From the NCBI RefSeq assembly GCF_905475465.1, contig NC_062248.1, positions 12,214,001-12,278,000 of the forward strand: a DNA stretch of 64,000 nucleotides, given 5' to 3'. Below, piece after piece: positions 1 to 11,233 of the stretch (position 1 is its first letter; each line of letters starts with the position of its first letter). Position numbers and translations under genes: made by a program. This DNA is from Pieris napi. Taxonomy: Eukaryota > Arthropoda > Insecta > Lepidoptera > Pieridae. Below the pieces are notes generated by a model. It was not told where the DNA came from, made no database searches, and worked only from the letters and a program-made list of their open reading frames with translations.

Positions 1-1913
1 GTATAGATGATTAAAAATAAATGTCGAAAAACCTAGTGCCGTACAAAAGTGATGGTGCCGGAAGTCGGTGCAAATTTTTAATTCGACGACAGTTGCAGAA
101 GCAATATAGGTCATTTATTACTGTACGGCATTTGTGTGATTCCTTTTGGACACATATACAGATACTTTACCCGTAAACGCCGTACATATTTCCAGCGGAG
201 CGGTCGAAAGCCAAGGGTCGGAACCCTACCCCTACACCCATATACCCTAAGGTCATTGTAAAATGTACGGCAACATGTTCAAAATATTATTTAACACGGA
301 CAATAATGTTTTATAATTATGCCGTCCAAATATTATAGTTAATATTTGTGTAATTAAATATTTATCGAAATTTCAAGATTTACCAAGTTCTTACTGCTGT
401 AAGATCAGAGAATAATGTACGGCAACTTGTTTTTTTACATAATGTTACTAAATATTACCGTTGTACATTATAGCCGTTCATTATAAATGGTAACAAATAA
501 AAATATTATGATAAAAAATATATGAAATTTCCGAAATTTAGATGACTTTTCAAATGCTCCTAGAGTAATATGGGGAGTAATATTTTCAAAGATTATTGTT
601 ATTTTATATGTAACAAATATAAATAAACAAAAAAACCAGATGCCGTACATTTTACTCCAGATCATTCTTTACAGCTGATAAAAACTTCGACGACGTTTGA
701 GGTGTCCCTTAAGGTCATTAATAACTGTACATATCTGAGTATACTACCATAAGGCTGTAAAGTATATTTACAGCCTTATCGTACCAGCAGAGAGAGGTAA
801 AGGAAAAATATTTTTAACAAACATAAAAATATAATACAGGGCGTCCCAAAGTTATGAGACATGAAGAGAAAGTACCTTAAATATCGCAGATAGGGTATTT
901 TACTAAAAGAAGACTTTATGTTATTTTTAAAAGTTAGTAATTCTGCATTCAAAGATTTTTTAAAAACTACTTGCCTCGTCTGGAAATCGAACCAGCTTAA
1001 ATTAAAAAAAAAACACCCCTACTTTTATGATGCCAATCGAAAGAATGGCCAAAACCTAATAACTTTTCTAAAGTAACAGACTCGTAGGGGATTTTTTTAG
1101 GCCGAATACGATAGATATATTCACGCTGTTACTTTCTTTTAAAATACTATGTTACTTAAGAAGAGTTATTAGTTTTTGGCCATTCATTCGATTGGCATCA
1201 TAAAAGTAGGGGTGTTTTTTTTTTACATTTAAGTCGGTTCGATTCCCAGACGAGGCAAGTAATTTAAAAAAAATCTTTGAATGCAGAATTAATAACTTTT
1301 AAAAATAACATAAAGTCTTCTTTTAGTAAAATACCCTATCTACGATATTTAAGGTACTTTCCCTTCATTTCCCATAACTTTGGGACGCCCTGTATTGGTA
1401 GGCGGTGGTAGCGGACTATCGAAAGTGTACGGCATTTATCTTTTATTGAAGATTGTCTAAAGTATTAATAACCTGTGTTATTGCCGTTCAGATAAAAGTC
1501 ACCGGAAAATGACTCTTTTCTGAGGAAAGTAATTTACCCCATACACCTATGTGTTCCACAAAAAATGTACGGCATGCTGGAAAATGTTATCTATTTGTGA
1601 AGTACTCTCAAGATCATTTAATTTTATGTTGTTTCATATCATCATCACCTATATGCTAATCAGACATATGTTGCGACCCTTGGCTTTCGACCGCTCCGCT
1701 GGGAATATGTACGGCGTTTACGGGTAAAGCATCTGTATATGTGTCCAAAAGGAATCACACAAATGCCGTACAGTAATAAATGACCTATATTGCTTCTGCA
1801 ACTGTCGTCGAATTAAAAATTTGCACCGACTTCCGGCACCATCACTTTTGTACGGCACTAGGTTTTTCGACATTTATTTTTAATCATCTATACACTTATA
1901 ACAAAGCCGTACA
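1..1913. mobile_element. Non-autonomous DNA transposon with 220-bp terminal inverted repeats
   Basis: Bases 1-220 are an almost perfect reverse complement of 1674-1893. The pairing runs to the first base of the window, so the left end may be cut off. The motif TGTACGGCA (or its complement TGCCGTACA) recurs on both strands, at about 37, 122, 179, 264, 416, 641, 1436, 1566, 1708, 1764, 1849 and 1906 (the 179, 1708 and 1906 copies vary at an edge base). Such subterminal repeats are typical transposase-binding sites. No transposase ORF is present, so it would need a partner in trans. The interior holds an independent foldback element (837-1392). The motif at 1906 lies beyond the paired region, so the right end may be past 1913. 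I cannot assign a superfamily; no target duplication is visible. Confidence 0.75.
837..1392. mobile_element. Foldback MITE of Tc1/mariner type, nested in the larger element
   Basis: The element begins CAGGGCGTCCCAAAG and ends with its complement, flanked on each side by TA (835-836 and 1393-1394), the target duplication of the Tc1/mariner superfamily. The arms, roughly 837-1075 and 1150-1392, pair along about 240 bp with a short spacer, so the whole unit can fold into one hairpin. There is no coding capacity. Each arm carries GGTTCGATT beside GACGAGGCA, resembling the T-arm and acceptor end of a tRNA. It interrupts the longer TIR element and so inserted later. Confidence 0.8.
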
Positions 1914-2049
1914 TTAATAATTAGTCGAAATTCCCCCATTGTACCTGAGAAAGTCCATTCACTCACGTACTCACATGTACCGCTCAGAAATGACGGCATA
2001 GTGCTCAGAGCTATTTTCAGATATAGTAACAGCCTTCTAAGCGTAATTC

Positions 2050-2250
2050 AGGTTGGGTCATTTCACAGGTATTTTTTGTTCATGGGCTTGTGGTCTATAT
2101 GGCGATATTGTGTCGTCTGAAATATCACCGCTAAAGGAAGAAATGGCGTCTCTCAAGGAAGCTGTGCAATTTGCAACAACAAGATATGAGGAATTGAAAG
2201 CTTTGGTTGAAAAGCGTGACTCAGAGGTAAAAAAAAATTGTTAGGGATGA
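2050..2250 (+). pseudogene. Short coiled-coil remnant, probably LINE ORF1
   Basis: An open stretch of about 60 codons encodes a charged heptad-like segment (SPLKEEMASLKEAV onward) of the kind found in ORF1 proteins of non-LTR retrotransposons. It stops at 2242-2244 and lies directly upstream of a Jockey reverse-transcriptase tail, so it is best seen as transposon debris, not a host gene. The start codon at 2053 has no special support. Confidence 0.3.
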
Positions 2251-2261
2251 ATTCTTCACTC

Positions 2262-2640
2262 GAGGGAAAGTAATGGCGCTGGATACTAAACTCTGAAGGG
2301 AAGGTCCATTAATAAGAAGCGCGAAGAGTTGGATCTCCGTAACACAAAATTGGTCTCTGGGAAGGCATTCTACGTTATCAGTGCACAATAAATTATTGAT
2401 CTACAAACGAGTCCTGACACCTGTATGAACCTATGGTTGCCAGCTGTGGGGCTGTACCAGTAATAGCCACATCCAAGTAATCCAACGATTTCAATACAAA
2501 GTGCTCAGGGGAATAGTCATGTTAGACAATAGTTAGGTTAGACTCAAATTCCTTATTAGTATTAAGTTAGGCTAGATCGTAATGCTCCATGATGTCTTAG
2601 TAAAGACATATGTAAAAAAAAAGTTGAATTCATTGGTCAT
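2262..2640 (+). pseudogene. 3' fragment of a Jockey-type LINE
   Basis: Three-frame reading gives the C-terminal part of a Jockey reverse transcriptase (MALDTKL, then LLIYKRVLTPV and QLWGC) broken by stops and small indels. A near-identical stretch lies at 26326-26700, the 3' part of the Jockey in intron 3 of protease P2. Both copies end in the same non-coding tail and abut the same intron sequence before exon 4. The fragment therefore came here as part of a duplicated protease segment and not as a separate insertion. Confidence 0.75.
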
Positions 2641-2654
2641 TTGCATACTTTTAG

Positions 2655-3189
2655 GGCAAAACGCGGGACATACCTGACAAATTGCAATATCTGTATGTAA
2701 AAACATTAAACAGCGACGACTGTACGCGCTTAAGACGAAACTCTCCACTCAAAATAACTTCCAAGCAGATGTGTACCCTTAACAAATATGACGAAGGAAC
2801 ATGCCAAGTGAGTATATATTTATCATTTTAGAATCATTTTGCCACTAATCTTTTTCAACGGTATACGACTATGAGTACATACACACATATATACACAGCC
2901 TATGGGTACAGAGATAGCTTACTGTTTTTATGCTTCGTAGCAGACAATTTATAATTTTTATGAACTACCGAACAGTAACGACATTTGAATTATTCAAATT
3001 ATCCACGTGCTATGTACAATGTTGGTAATTGGAAATTTTCAGGGTGATTCAGGCGGCAGCTTAGTGTGCAACGGCACCTCAGCCGGTATCGTGTCCTTCA
3101 ACTTGCCCTGCGCAAATAATTTCCCTGACACGTACACCAACACGTACAAGTACATCTCCTGGATAGAAGAAAATACTAAATCACCCTGA
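2655..3189 (+). pseudogene. Chymotrypsin-like serine protease copy P1, exons 4 and 5 only
   Basis: Two exons of a secreted S1-family protease. Exon 4 is 2655-2807 (51 codons), preceded by TTTTAG and followed by GTGAGT, ending GTCQ. Exon 5 is 3043-3189, starting GDSGGS, so the catalytic Ser motif is intact, and ending ENTKSP then TGA. The pair is homologous to exons 4-5 of P2 and P6. The exons carrying the signal peptide, His and Asp are absent upstream, where Jockey debris and a DNA transposon lie, so the copy cannot make an active enzyme. The residue six before the catalytic Ser is Gly, which in this fold fits chymotrypsin- or elastase-like rather than trypsin-like preference. Splice phases match the other copies. 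Confidence 0.8.
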
Positions 3190-3790
3190 GTATTGTCATT
3201 TATAAATTGTTATAAATTTCGTTGCACAAATTATTATATGTGTTTTATTTAGTTACAATCCCTAAATTGCGTATTATCAAAAACATCAAAAACAATTAAG
3301 AATGATAAAGGGGAACTCTGTCGAACCCCAAATAAAATAATATCTGTTTAAACTAAAAGATACGATACGTTTAGATACCTAAGTTTTGGCCTTCTTATTT
3401 TTATCATGTTTCAAAAACTTAGAAACATCAAGTATTGGAGTAACTATAATGTATGTAATAGGAGGCACACGGGCAGGAGGCTCATCTGATGTTAAGTGAT
3501 ACCTCCGCCCATGGACTGACATTGCCAGGAGTCTTGCAAATGCGTTGCCGCCCTTTTAAGTTAGATCCAAGTAAAATCTGTATCTCATATATCCTCAGCT
3601 TTAGTCTGCAACGAATTTCTAAAATTGACTGGAATTTACGATTATTTCATCATAATCGTAAATACACCATCGCAGTCGTTATATTATCAGCGTGCATTAG
3701 GTACACTTCACATCGCGATGCAGATGCACCTTTATCTTCTCTTTATGCATCTTGAGGTATTTCTGTTATGTTATTTGTTGAGTACAATAC
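3190..3790 (+). repeat. 3' flank of P1, duplicated at 27237-28320
   Basis: The sequence after the P1 stop is closely matched by the sequence after the P2 stop. Both include AT-rich 3' UTR-like DNA, a tail-type repeat beginning AATAGGAGGC (about 3464-3560 here) and a unique-looking stretch containing CATCATAATCGTAAATACAC. The P2 version has an extra Harbinger-type MITE. This marks one arm of a segmental duplication of roughly 1.5 kb that includes exons 4-5. Confidence 0.75.
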
Positions 3791-3792
3791 TA

Positions 3793-4815
3793 TAAAATAA
3801 ATAAAATATGTTTATTATGGAACATAAGATACATGTATCACTTACTCCACGTCATTAAATTTGAATTTGTAGGCATCCCTACTCATCGGCAAAGAAGACA
3901 GAGGGTGTAGGCCGAGAGAAAAAGCCGGCGTAAAAAACTCTAGGTACTCTTTTAAAATAGCAAATCATCAAACAATACTTATTTTAAAACAAATATCGCA
4001 AATTAATTAGAGGTAGCCTATCTAGCACTAGACCCAGGCCCTTTTATCAACTAGATAATCGTTGACTTTATAGTAAGCCTTTTTACACAGCTTTTCTCTA
4101 ATACATTTCTTAAATTTATTGAATGGCATAGATAAAAGAGCCTCTGGGATTTTATTAAAGAAGAGTATCCCTTTCCCCAAAAAAGAATTACTAACTTTAG
4201 ATAGTCTAGTACGGGGAAATTGCAGCCTGCGTTTGTTCCGTGTATTAACATTGTGCGTATGTTCTATTCTAGTAAACTTATCACTATTTTTGTATACATA
4301 CATAATATTTTCATAAATATATTGCGAGGGGAAGGTAAGTATATTAATTTCCTTGAATTTATCTCTAAGAGATTCCCTACATTTTAAATTATAGATTGCA
4401 CGAATAGCCCTCTTCTGCAGGATGAAAATAGTTTCGACATCAGCAGCATGACCCCATAATAATAAGCCATAAGTCATTGAGCTATGAAAGTAACTAAAAT
4501 AAACAAGTCTAGCTGTATCGACATCAGTTAGTGAGCGAATTTTTTTAACCGCGTAGGCTGCAGAACTAAGTCTCTTCGCCAATCCGTTAATATGAGGGGA
4601 CCACTGAAGTTTTGAATCCATGGTGATTCCGAGAAATACAGTTGTATCATCCAGATTCAATTCCTCACCGTTTATAATTGGTCTAGTATCCATAACCCTA
4701 GCATTTTTTGCACAAAATTTAATGCATTTTGTCTTTTTTGCAAGAAGGTTATTCATGGACCAATGGACAATCGAAGATTGTCTTGCCAACATTCCTTATC
4801 AAACTAATTTGGGAT
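3793..4815 (-). pseudogene. LINE-C copy 1: 5'-truncated reverse transcriptase (CR1/Jockey group)
   Basis: A minus-strand open frame at 4028-4792 encodes the thumb and C-terminal region of a LINE reverse transcriptase (VFLGITMDSKLQWSPHI, then LLWGHA and FFNKIPEALL). It is closely related to LINE-C copy 2 at 29.9-31.1 kb, which keeps the FADD palm motif missing here. The 3' end is a TAAAA-rich tail next to the P1 flank. The 5' end is truncated near 4815, with small deletions compared with copy 2 (for example where copy 2 has SIVHWFSMNNLLLNAKK). A dead fragment. Confidence 0.8.
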
Positions 4816-7800
4816 ATTTCAATTATTTGTTTGAAATTTAGAGTCAACATTTAGTAAACATGTAATGGAAAGAATTTATTGTTTCACAGCTTTTTATTAT
4901 TCTTGATTCTAAATAAACACATGTTTAGCAGTTTTTAAATATCGTAATAGTTTGTGATCAATGCGAAAAGATTTAACACTTGGGCATCCCCAGCTTATCT
5001 GTAAAGTTGGTCGAAAATGTTTCTTGGATGTTTTAGCTTCTAATAAAATAAATTGTGTAGAATTTTCTGCAGAATCTAAAACCCAAAATATTTTAGACGT
5101 AAGTTTTTTTTAAAATTCATTAGAACAAAAATGTCTCATATCATTGTGCACGAAATATGTTCAAGTACAGCTGTCACCAAGTTGCCAACGACAGTTTTAT
5201 CATAAAAATGGGGGACTCGTTCATGATCTTTTGAGTCTTATTATTGTTGTGAAAGCATTTTTCACAAGAAAAGTCGGTTACTCGATTTGTAGGATTTGTA
5301 TTACTACAGGGTTGGATTAAAGTACATAAAAAAATAATCAAAAACCAAAAAATAAGTCTAAATGAAACTGAAACAAAACGGAAAAGGCACAGAAATATTC
5401 ACCACATAATTAAAATGTATCTCTCATGCTAAATTATCGAGAGCGTGAGAATGTTTCAGCATAAGTTAATAAAAAAACGTATATTATTTAAATACCAATT
5501 ACAGACTTGTAGTAACATAAATATAGAAAAAGTTTTTAAAATACATAAAAATTGTAAAATAATGAAATGTATAATAACCGAATATATTTTAACTTACGAA
5601 TGCGAAATTTTTTATATGAATACCACAGCCATTCTTACGAACAACTTTGAACTCTTAATTAAATCGTCTTTACAATATTCTAGAGTACAATTGCGTTGGT
5701 GCAGTGCGATATAACTTCTTTCTTATTATACACTGAATTCCGTAGACAGCAAAGTAAACTGGACCAAGGTTCAAACTATACTAAAAATAGTTTACTAGTT
5801 TACACTCGTCGACATTTCTTATCTAAGTCCATCTCTGAGCAGTATTTCATCACAATCATAATAATACTGTGTACACAATTCCTGAAACTGTGTTTTGATT
5901 ACTTCCTTACGTCACTTTTCTGTTTGAATAGTTCGAGGGACGATATTATCGCTCTTATGTAAATGAATGCTGATAATAAACTTAGGAAAAATAGAAGAAA
6001 GATTTTGAAGTGAAACTTCCAAGTGGTGGTGGGCGTCCTCTCTATTTTACTATATTTTAATGAGTTCTATTAATTCATAAGGAACATTCGGCGTCATCAA
6101 CGAAAAAAAGGAATAGGGGGCAGTTTTGGTCGTTATATCTTTCTATAATCATGTCTGTCTCTCATCAAAGAAGATCCATACAAACATATAAAATAGCTTT
6201 ACCCTTTAAGTTTTTACGGAGGCAAACATCATGATGACTTTAATTATTACCACATCGATAATGCGTAGGCGTCAAAATTTATAAGCAAACAAGAATGTAT
6301 AAATGTTTACCAAGTTTGGTTAAAACCAATCGAAAGATTTTGTCTTTTAGATGCTTATTTACATGTACCTTAAACATTTTTTACGATATTTTAGCGTTTA
6401 AAGTTTAATGATTGTCAAATAGATAATAATTAAATTACCCTCCCATGAGAAGTCATAAAAGCTGAGCAACGGAAATTCACTCAGAGGATTTAACCCTTCT
6501 GACGCCTCCGAAATTTACGTAAACTATATTTCCATTTTGCCTTCCCCGATTCTAGTTTTAGGTTTAACAAAACTACGAGTTATCTATTGTTATTGATGAA
6601 AATAGAAGTTCTGTCGTTAGAAGTTTAGCAGCAACAAGAACAAGCAAGTTTCAAAGTATGATTAATCCTATTTAGATATTCTGTAAGTTGTGGCCATCGA
6701 TGTAGGCCAATTACACGTGCACCGATTTAATCGGTAAGCCCCTAATCATATTCCGGCTCATTCCGTCAATGGCAACGAAGTAATTGCGAAATAACTGAGG
6801 TGATAACTATATCATTAATATTCTTTGCTTGGTAATAAAGTGCATAATCATCTTTCGTCCAACAATTTACGCATTGTTAGCAATACAATTCATTTTAAAA
6901 GGTGTCGTCCAAATTTGTCAAAGATCATGCAAATCAAATTGAATTTAAAACGAGGCATAGCTTTAAATTTTCTGTAATAGGAGGTGTCTATACAAAGGCC
7001 GATATATCTTACATGTTTATACAAGTCAACATGAAAAAAACTGTTAAATTGATTTATCCTAAAAAATAAATATTTTGTTTACTATCATTGGGACAAAGTC
7101 CCATCAACCACAAAGATTGGGTTCACATAATCGTTAGAATAACGATCTTTCGAAAATTTTAAATTATAAATAATGACTTTTGAATGTTTCATGTGAGTAC
7201 TTAAAAGTAATTTCTTTTTCAGATTACCTTAGCTTTTTGTGATACAAAAGTAAGTACGTCGAGTACAAATTTTCATTGAAGTTTTTTAAATTGCGCCGCA
7301 ATTTACTGTCAGACTTTTATAACTCTAGGATAGACTGGCTTATATTCTATATTATTCTATCTTCTGGACAAAAAACTATTAACACAACTTATACGTATAA
7401 AGTTTTACATTGCTCATGTAAGGTATAGAATTTAAAATTTTAGTTATAAAATACACATGCAAGTATAATGCATTAAAAACGGTCTTAAAAAAAGTGAATC
7501 CTCTTTATTTATTCTAATATGTAGAATCTACCTACCCGTATCATTCTGTCAACTTACGGGTCGTGTTTGTGAGGGATACCACCAATGTACCATGGGAGCC
7601 AGCGTTACGGTACATGACTGCCTCACGTTGGGCACTAAAGGCCTAGGGTCAAAGAATCTCACTCGCTAAGTAGTAAGTAGATTGAGATTCGTCTTGAAGT
7701 TACGAATTATTATATTACGTATAGAGGTAGATTAATTTCAGAGCCTCCATTGTGTTGGAAATTGATTGACTGACTGGTATCGTGTAATCTAAAGATATAT

Positions 7801-7985
7801 ATGGTAAACACGCTTATTTGAAAGTAAAAAGAGGTTACAGGGTTTAGATGTTTACGGCGCAAGAATTGCATTTAATGTTTAAAGAATCCGTTGTGAAAAG
7901 ACAGATGGGAAAAGGCATCTTATTTGCTTGCGCGAAAACAGGAGTACTAACATTAATGTGTGATGCTAATTTTGTTAAAAATGGA
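4816..7985. other. AT-rich intergenic stretch with no supported gene
   Basis: Only short open frames without recognisable domains occur here. About 5600-5870 is similar to 18925-19220, including the shared string CAATATTCTAGAGTACAATT, and so belongs to a dispersed duplication. I found no receptor or protease exon in the remainder. The upstream exons of the receptor genes at 11-17 kb were looked for here and not seen. Confidence 0.5.
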
Positions 7986-7989
7986 CGCA

Positions 7990-8215
7990 TGCATTATTAT
8001 TGATTGATTTGCTCCAGTTCAAAGAATTTGTAAGACTAAAAACTTAGCGATTAAAAAGAGTGGAGGAAAGTTTCAGTTATTTTTGCCCGCTCTACGCCCT
8101 TGACTTGCGGACTGGTAGTAAATGTAAATTTACTATTATTTTAACTTCTTTTCTGACGTTCATAAGTGTGTTTGTTTACCTACATGAATAAAGATATTTT
8201 GAGTTTGAGTTAGGG
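7990..8215 (+). repeat. Interspersed repeat, LINE-like 3' tail
   Basis: This segment (TTGCCCGCTCTACGCCC, then GTAAATTTAC and finally CATGAATAAAG plus a GAGTTT tail) recurs at about 21995-22125, 22299-22490 and 29545-29720. Copies share one orientation of the tail and end in TTGAGTTTGAG-like repeats, as expected for 5'-truncated LINE insertions. Coding content is not recognisable. Confidence 0.6.
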
Positions 8216-8782
8216 TATATATCTACCACATAACAGCTGAGTCACTTATTAATTTATTTTTCGTTTGTTACTACCATTACCAACGTTTTGAAATTTGAAA
8301 TAAACCTGTAAAGCTGGGATTGGAGCTAACCTTTATCCAGTTATATAATATGAAGAGTATGTCTAGTTAGTATATCTGTATGAGTACGAGCACGAAGTAT
8401 TGTCAATATCAATTCGATCAGGAAGTATCAGCGCACGCTGACGTTTGCTCGGCTATATATTATGATGTAAGGTCGTAAAAAAGTATCAATCATAACATTT
8501 CCTCTAAATGGCATAGCTACTTAACAATTGATCACTTTCGTTAGATGTTCTGGCAAAATAATAAAGTGTAAAATGATCGTTAAGGTGCATAAAAATTAAG
8601 TTTCGTGTACTTTCTGGTAAACACGTTTATCAAACGCCTGTATTTTTGTAATTTTCTTAATGCAGCTACTTGTACACTACAGTGCAAAGCAGTAGTGCAA
8701 ACAAAATATATTTCAACTATGTTAACAAAAAGCAATAATACACTTGTGACATTGGTAGGATGATATCATTATAAGTGTAATT

Positions 8783-8818
8783 AAAATAAAATAAAATATG
8801 TTTATTATGGAACATAAA
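8783..8818 (-). repeat. Short LINE-C 3' tail
   Basis: TAAAATAAAATATGTTTATT followed by ATGGAACATAA matches the extreme 3' ends of the LINE-C copies at 3793 and 29905, in the same orientation. It is a severely truncated insertion sitting at the boundary of the duplicated receptor segment. Confidence 0.65.
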
Positions 8819-9285
8819 AATGTGTCCGCATTATGCAACGTTCAAACCTCTCGGAACGAAATGTTCAATGGAAACAAGGTATGAGGTGATCCAGAATTTT
8901 GTTGCATTATGTTATAAAGAATCAGCATCCAGCAGATGCCTACGACCGTGAAGTGGTTTTAAGTTGTAATGCAGTAGACGATCAATATACGATAATATAG
9001 AAATATTTTTAGCAAAGTTATTAAATCCAAGTGCCAAATAAAACGCTTTTGCTCGTCGTCTTTATGTGGACCTTACATCATTACGTCATTATCATAATTA
9101 AAGCTTGAAGAGAATATTGAAACAATTCTTTGACACTCGTTCCTACGACTGCTGTTTGACTTTGTAGTCGATTCCGGTTCGGTCGCGGAACGTAATTTTT
9201 AACAAAATTTAACTAAAGTCAATATCGTCGCCTATAATAATGATCTAGTAGTACTCTCAAATTGTCACGAGGGAAACTGCAGGCT
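8819..9285 (+). repeat. Upstream block of receptor duplication, copy 1
   Basis: Aligns by eye with 14590-15010, with shared landmarks AAGTGCCAAATAAAACGC and TTTGACAC, at moderate divergence. It lies upstream of receptor exons in both copies. No coding exon is recognised inside it. In copy 2 the block joins the loop-3 exon directly, whereas in copy 1 about 1.8 kb of extra DNA follows. Confidence 0.65.
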
Positions 9286-9566
9286 AAACCTAGTTAATAA
9301 TAAATTAATAATTATAATTGCTAGCATAAATCTAACGGGTTAATATCAAAGGAAAAACTGATTAATTACATTAGAGGTAACATCAAAAAATCAAAAGCTC
9401 AGATCTTAATTAATTTGGAGCTTTGATTCTATAAACATTTGATGGATCACGTTTGCTGAGTCTTTTACATTTTCGAGTTTTATATATATTATTGAGTAAT
9501 TACTAAGTATCATACTACAGTTTTATATCATGTAATTTAATATAAGACTATTTCTAAAATAAAAAA

Positions 9567-9836
9567 GGTGTGTGTACTTATATACACGCGTTAGAAGTTA
9601 TACTTCTTTGGCTCAACAAGACAAAAATATTTTCAAAAATTGTATTCTAGTAATAAATAATAGTATTAAGTTTGTAGAAGATAATTTAACATTGTCTAAA
9701 TATCATACCAATACAGCATCAATAGTTGTATAAAAAAAAAACTAAAATGTTGAATATGTGACGGTGTGCGCGCGCATCGTAAAAATTTACTCTCATCATT
9801 TTTCCCTAACGCGTCAAAATAAGTATAACTTCAATA
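9567..9836 (-). mobile_element. MITE related to PIF/Harbinger remnant
   Basis: The ends share the inverted motif AGAAGTTATACTTCTTT near an ACGCG string. The interior near 9760 matches, in reverse, the 27.6-27.95 kb copy (GATGCGCGCGCAC). The same terminal motif flanks a Harbinger transposase remnant at 17.9-18.36 kb, so this is probably a non-autonomous derivative. Non-coding. Confidence 0.6.
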
Positions 9837-9904
9837 AGTCAAGTAATAATACAATTTTTTTTTTCGCCTAATAGTGAATTTATTTGTATAAATATTAAAT
9901 ACTT

Positions 9905-10325
9905 ATAAAGATGAGACGATGGCAAGAGACCGGACGGTATGAGTTTGATTCCATGGAAGTCGGAAGATGGGTCGGGTACTGGTATGGGATGCAACCTGTT
10001 CAGACACGCTGGCCCCTTCCCATCTACATGGAACCAACTACAGAGCTGGTGCGGCTTGTGAAGCGGCTGAAAAAAATAAAGCATGCAAATACAGGGGTCT
10101 AGGCTCAGAATATGATTTTGTCCCATTCGGTATCGAGACCCTTGGTCCGTGGGGTCCTAGCGCTTTAAGGCTTTTTAAAGAAATTTCAAAAAGGTTAGTC
10201 GACATCACAGGAGACTGAAGATCTGGCAGCTACCTCGGACAAAGAATTAGTCTAGCAATTCAAAGGGGGAACGCTGCCAGTATCTTCGGAACCTTGCCTA
10301 AAGGGACTCCTTTTAATGATATATT
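9905..10325 (+). pseudogene. C-terminal remnant of a LINE-type polyprotein
   Basis: Frame three reads VLVWDATCSDTLAPSHL, FVPFGIETLGPWG and, after an in-frame TGA at 10216, QRISLAIQRGNAAS. I associate this pattern with the domain after the reverse transcriptase in certain retroelement polyproteins common in animal genomes. There is a frameshift near 9970 and the TGA, and no reverse transcriptase upstream. It lies in the 1.8-kb segment that distinguishes receptor copy 1 from copy 2. The family name is uncertain. Confidence 0.55.
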
Positions 10326-10339
10326 TTAGTTTATGTTAA

Positions 10340-11117
10340 GTTTAGTTATTTATTTCAATGTATATTATTTTATTATTATAATACAATTATAATAATTGCA
10401 ATAAGTAAGGTTACAGTCGTTGACCTATTAGACTAGATATTACGATCTTCATCAGCTGATATTGCAAATGTAATTGCTATGTATCGTAACTACAAAATTA
10501 ATAATCATTGTATTAGATTGTTCGATGTCTTGATATAATTCGTATTATTACAAAATAATAGAAAATTGTCCTTGTAGGTGTAATTTCCTTTCAATTTAAA
10601 CTACTCATAATATTATAAACAATCGCAAATAGATGTTAACTGCCTTCTATAATGTTATCATTGTTACCTTGATATGCATATAAAACAGTTTTGATTTCTA
10701 TTGTTGGTCGAGTCTCTCATTAGTAATTAGTCATGGAAAGAAAAGTTACAAATGATGTCGCAGACAATCGCCGACCAAGCCTGATTATATGACTTTTAAC
10801 GACATCAGCAAATGTCAGCAGTAAATTTTAAAAGTGCCTGCCATATTGAGAGATTTAAATTTAATATTAAGTCAACATCATTTGTTTAAATTGACGAATA
10901 CGGTCTACTGACTAAAGTAACGAAGAGGAGAACCGTAGTTATCATTTATTTATATAACTCGATAAATATCAGTGGAAGACTCTCACGGCGAAACCACAAA
11001 ATCTATACTGGAATTGGATAGTGGAAATTGCTTTCGTAAATTAGTTAATTACGCATAGGCCATATAAGAGTTGACCTATACTCTGTTGATGGTATATTAC
11101 TACTGTCAGTGATTTTG
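10340..11117. other. Non-coding intron-like sequence
   Basis: AT-rich sequence leading to the acceptor of the receptor loop exon. No coding or repeat signal is recognised. It ends in GATTTTGCAG, a good splice acceptor. Confidence 0.4.
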
Positions 11118-11120
11118 CAG

Positions 11121-11233
11121 GTCTACACACAGCCAAAATTCTGGCAGCCCGGGAACTTTAAATGGTGTAAATGGAAGCGTTCACGGCCTAGCGAGGCAGG
11201 CGCAGTCGAGGAAGAACATTATACGAATGCTTG
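11121..11233 (+). CDS. Neuropeptide GPCR copy 1, third intracellular loop exon
   Basis: An exon bounded by TTGCAG and GTAATT reads through 37 full codons, ending RQAQSRKNIIRML, the basic end of intracellular loop 3 just before TM6 in class A peptide receptors. The intron phase (one base carried over) joins the next exon at 11989 to give ML-A-AVVIAFF, as expected. The preceding Gly/Ser/Asn-rich residues are a typical variable loop. Exons for TM1-TM5 are not in the window in any frame I could read, so this is a 3' fragment of a gene or of a partial duplicate. Confidence 0.75.

Noticed and set aside
5445..5962. Two 88-89 codon frames in AT-rich DNA
   Set aside because: Low complexity, no domain; part lies in a block repeated at 18.9 kb where the frames are not kept.
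9911..10218. Three overlapping open frames read as separate small genes
   Set aside because: They are frames of one decayed retroelement polyprotein end; the shared motif passes from one frame to another.
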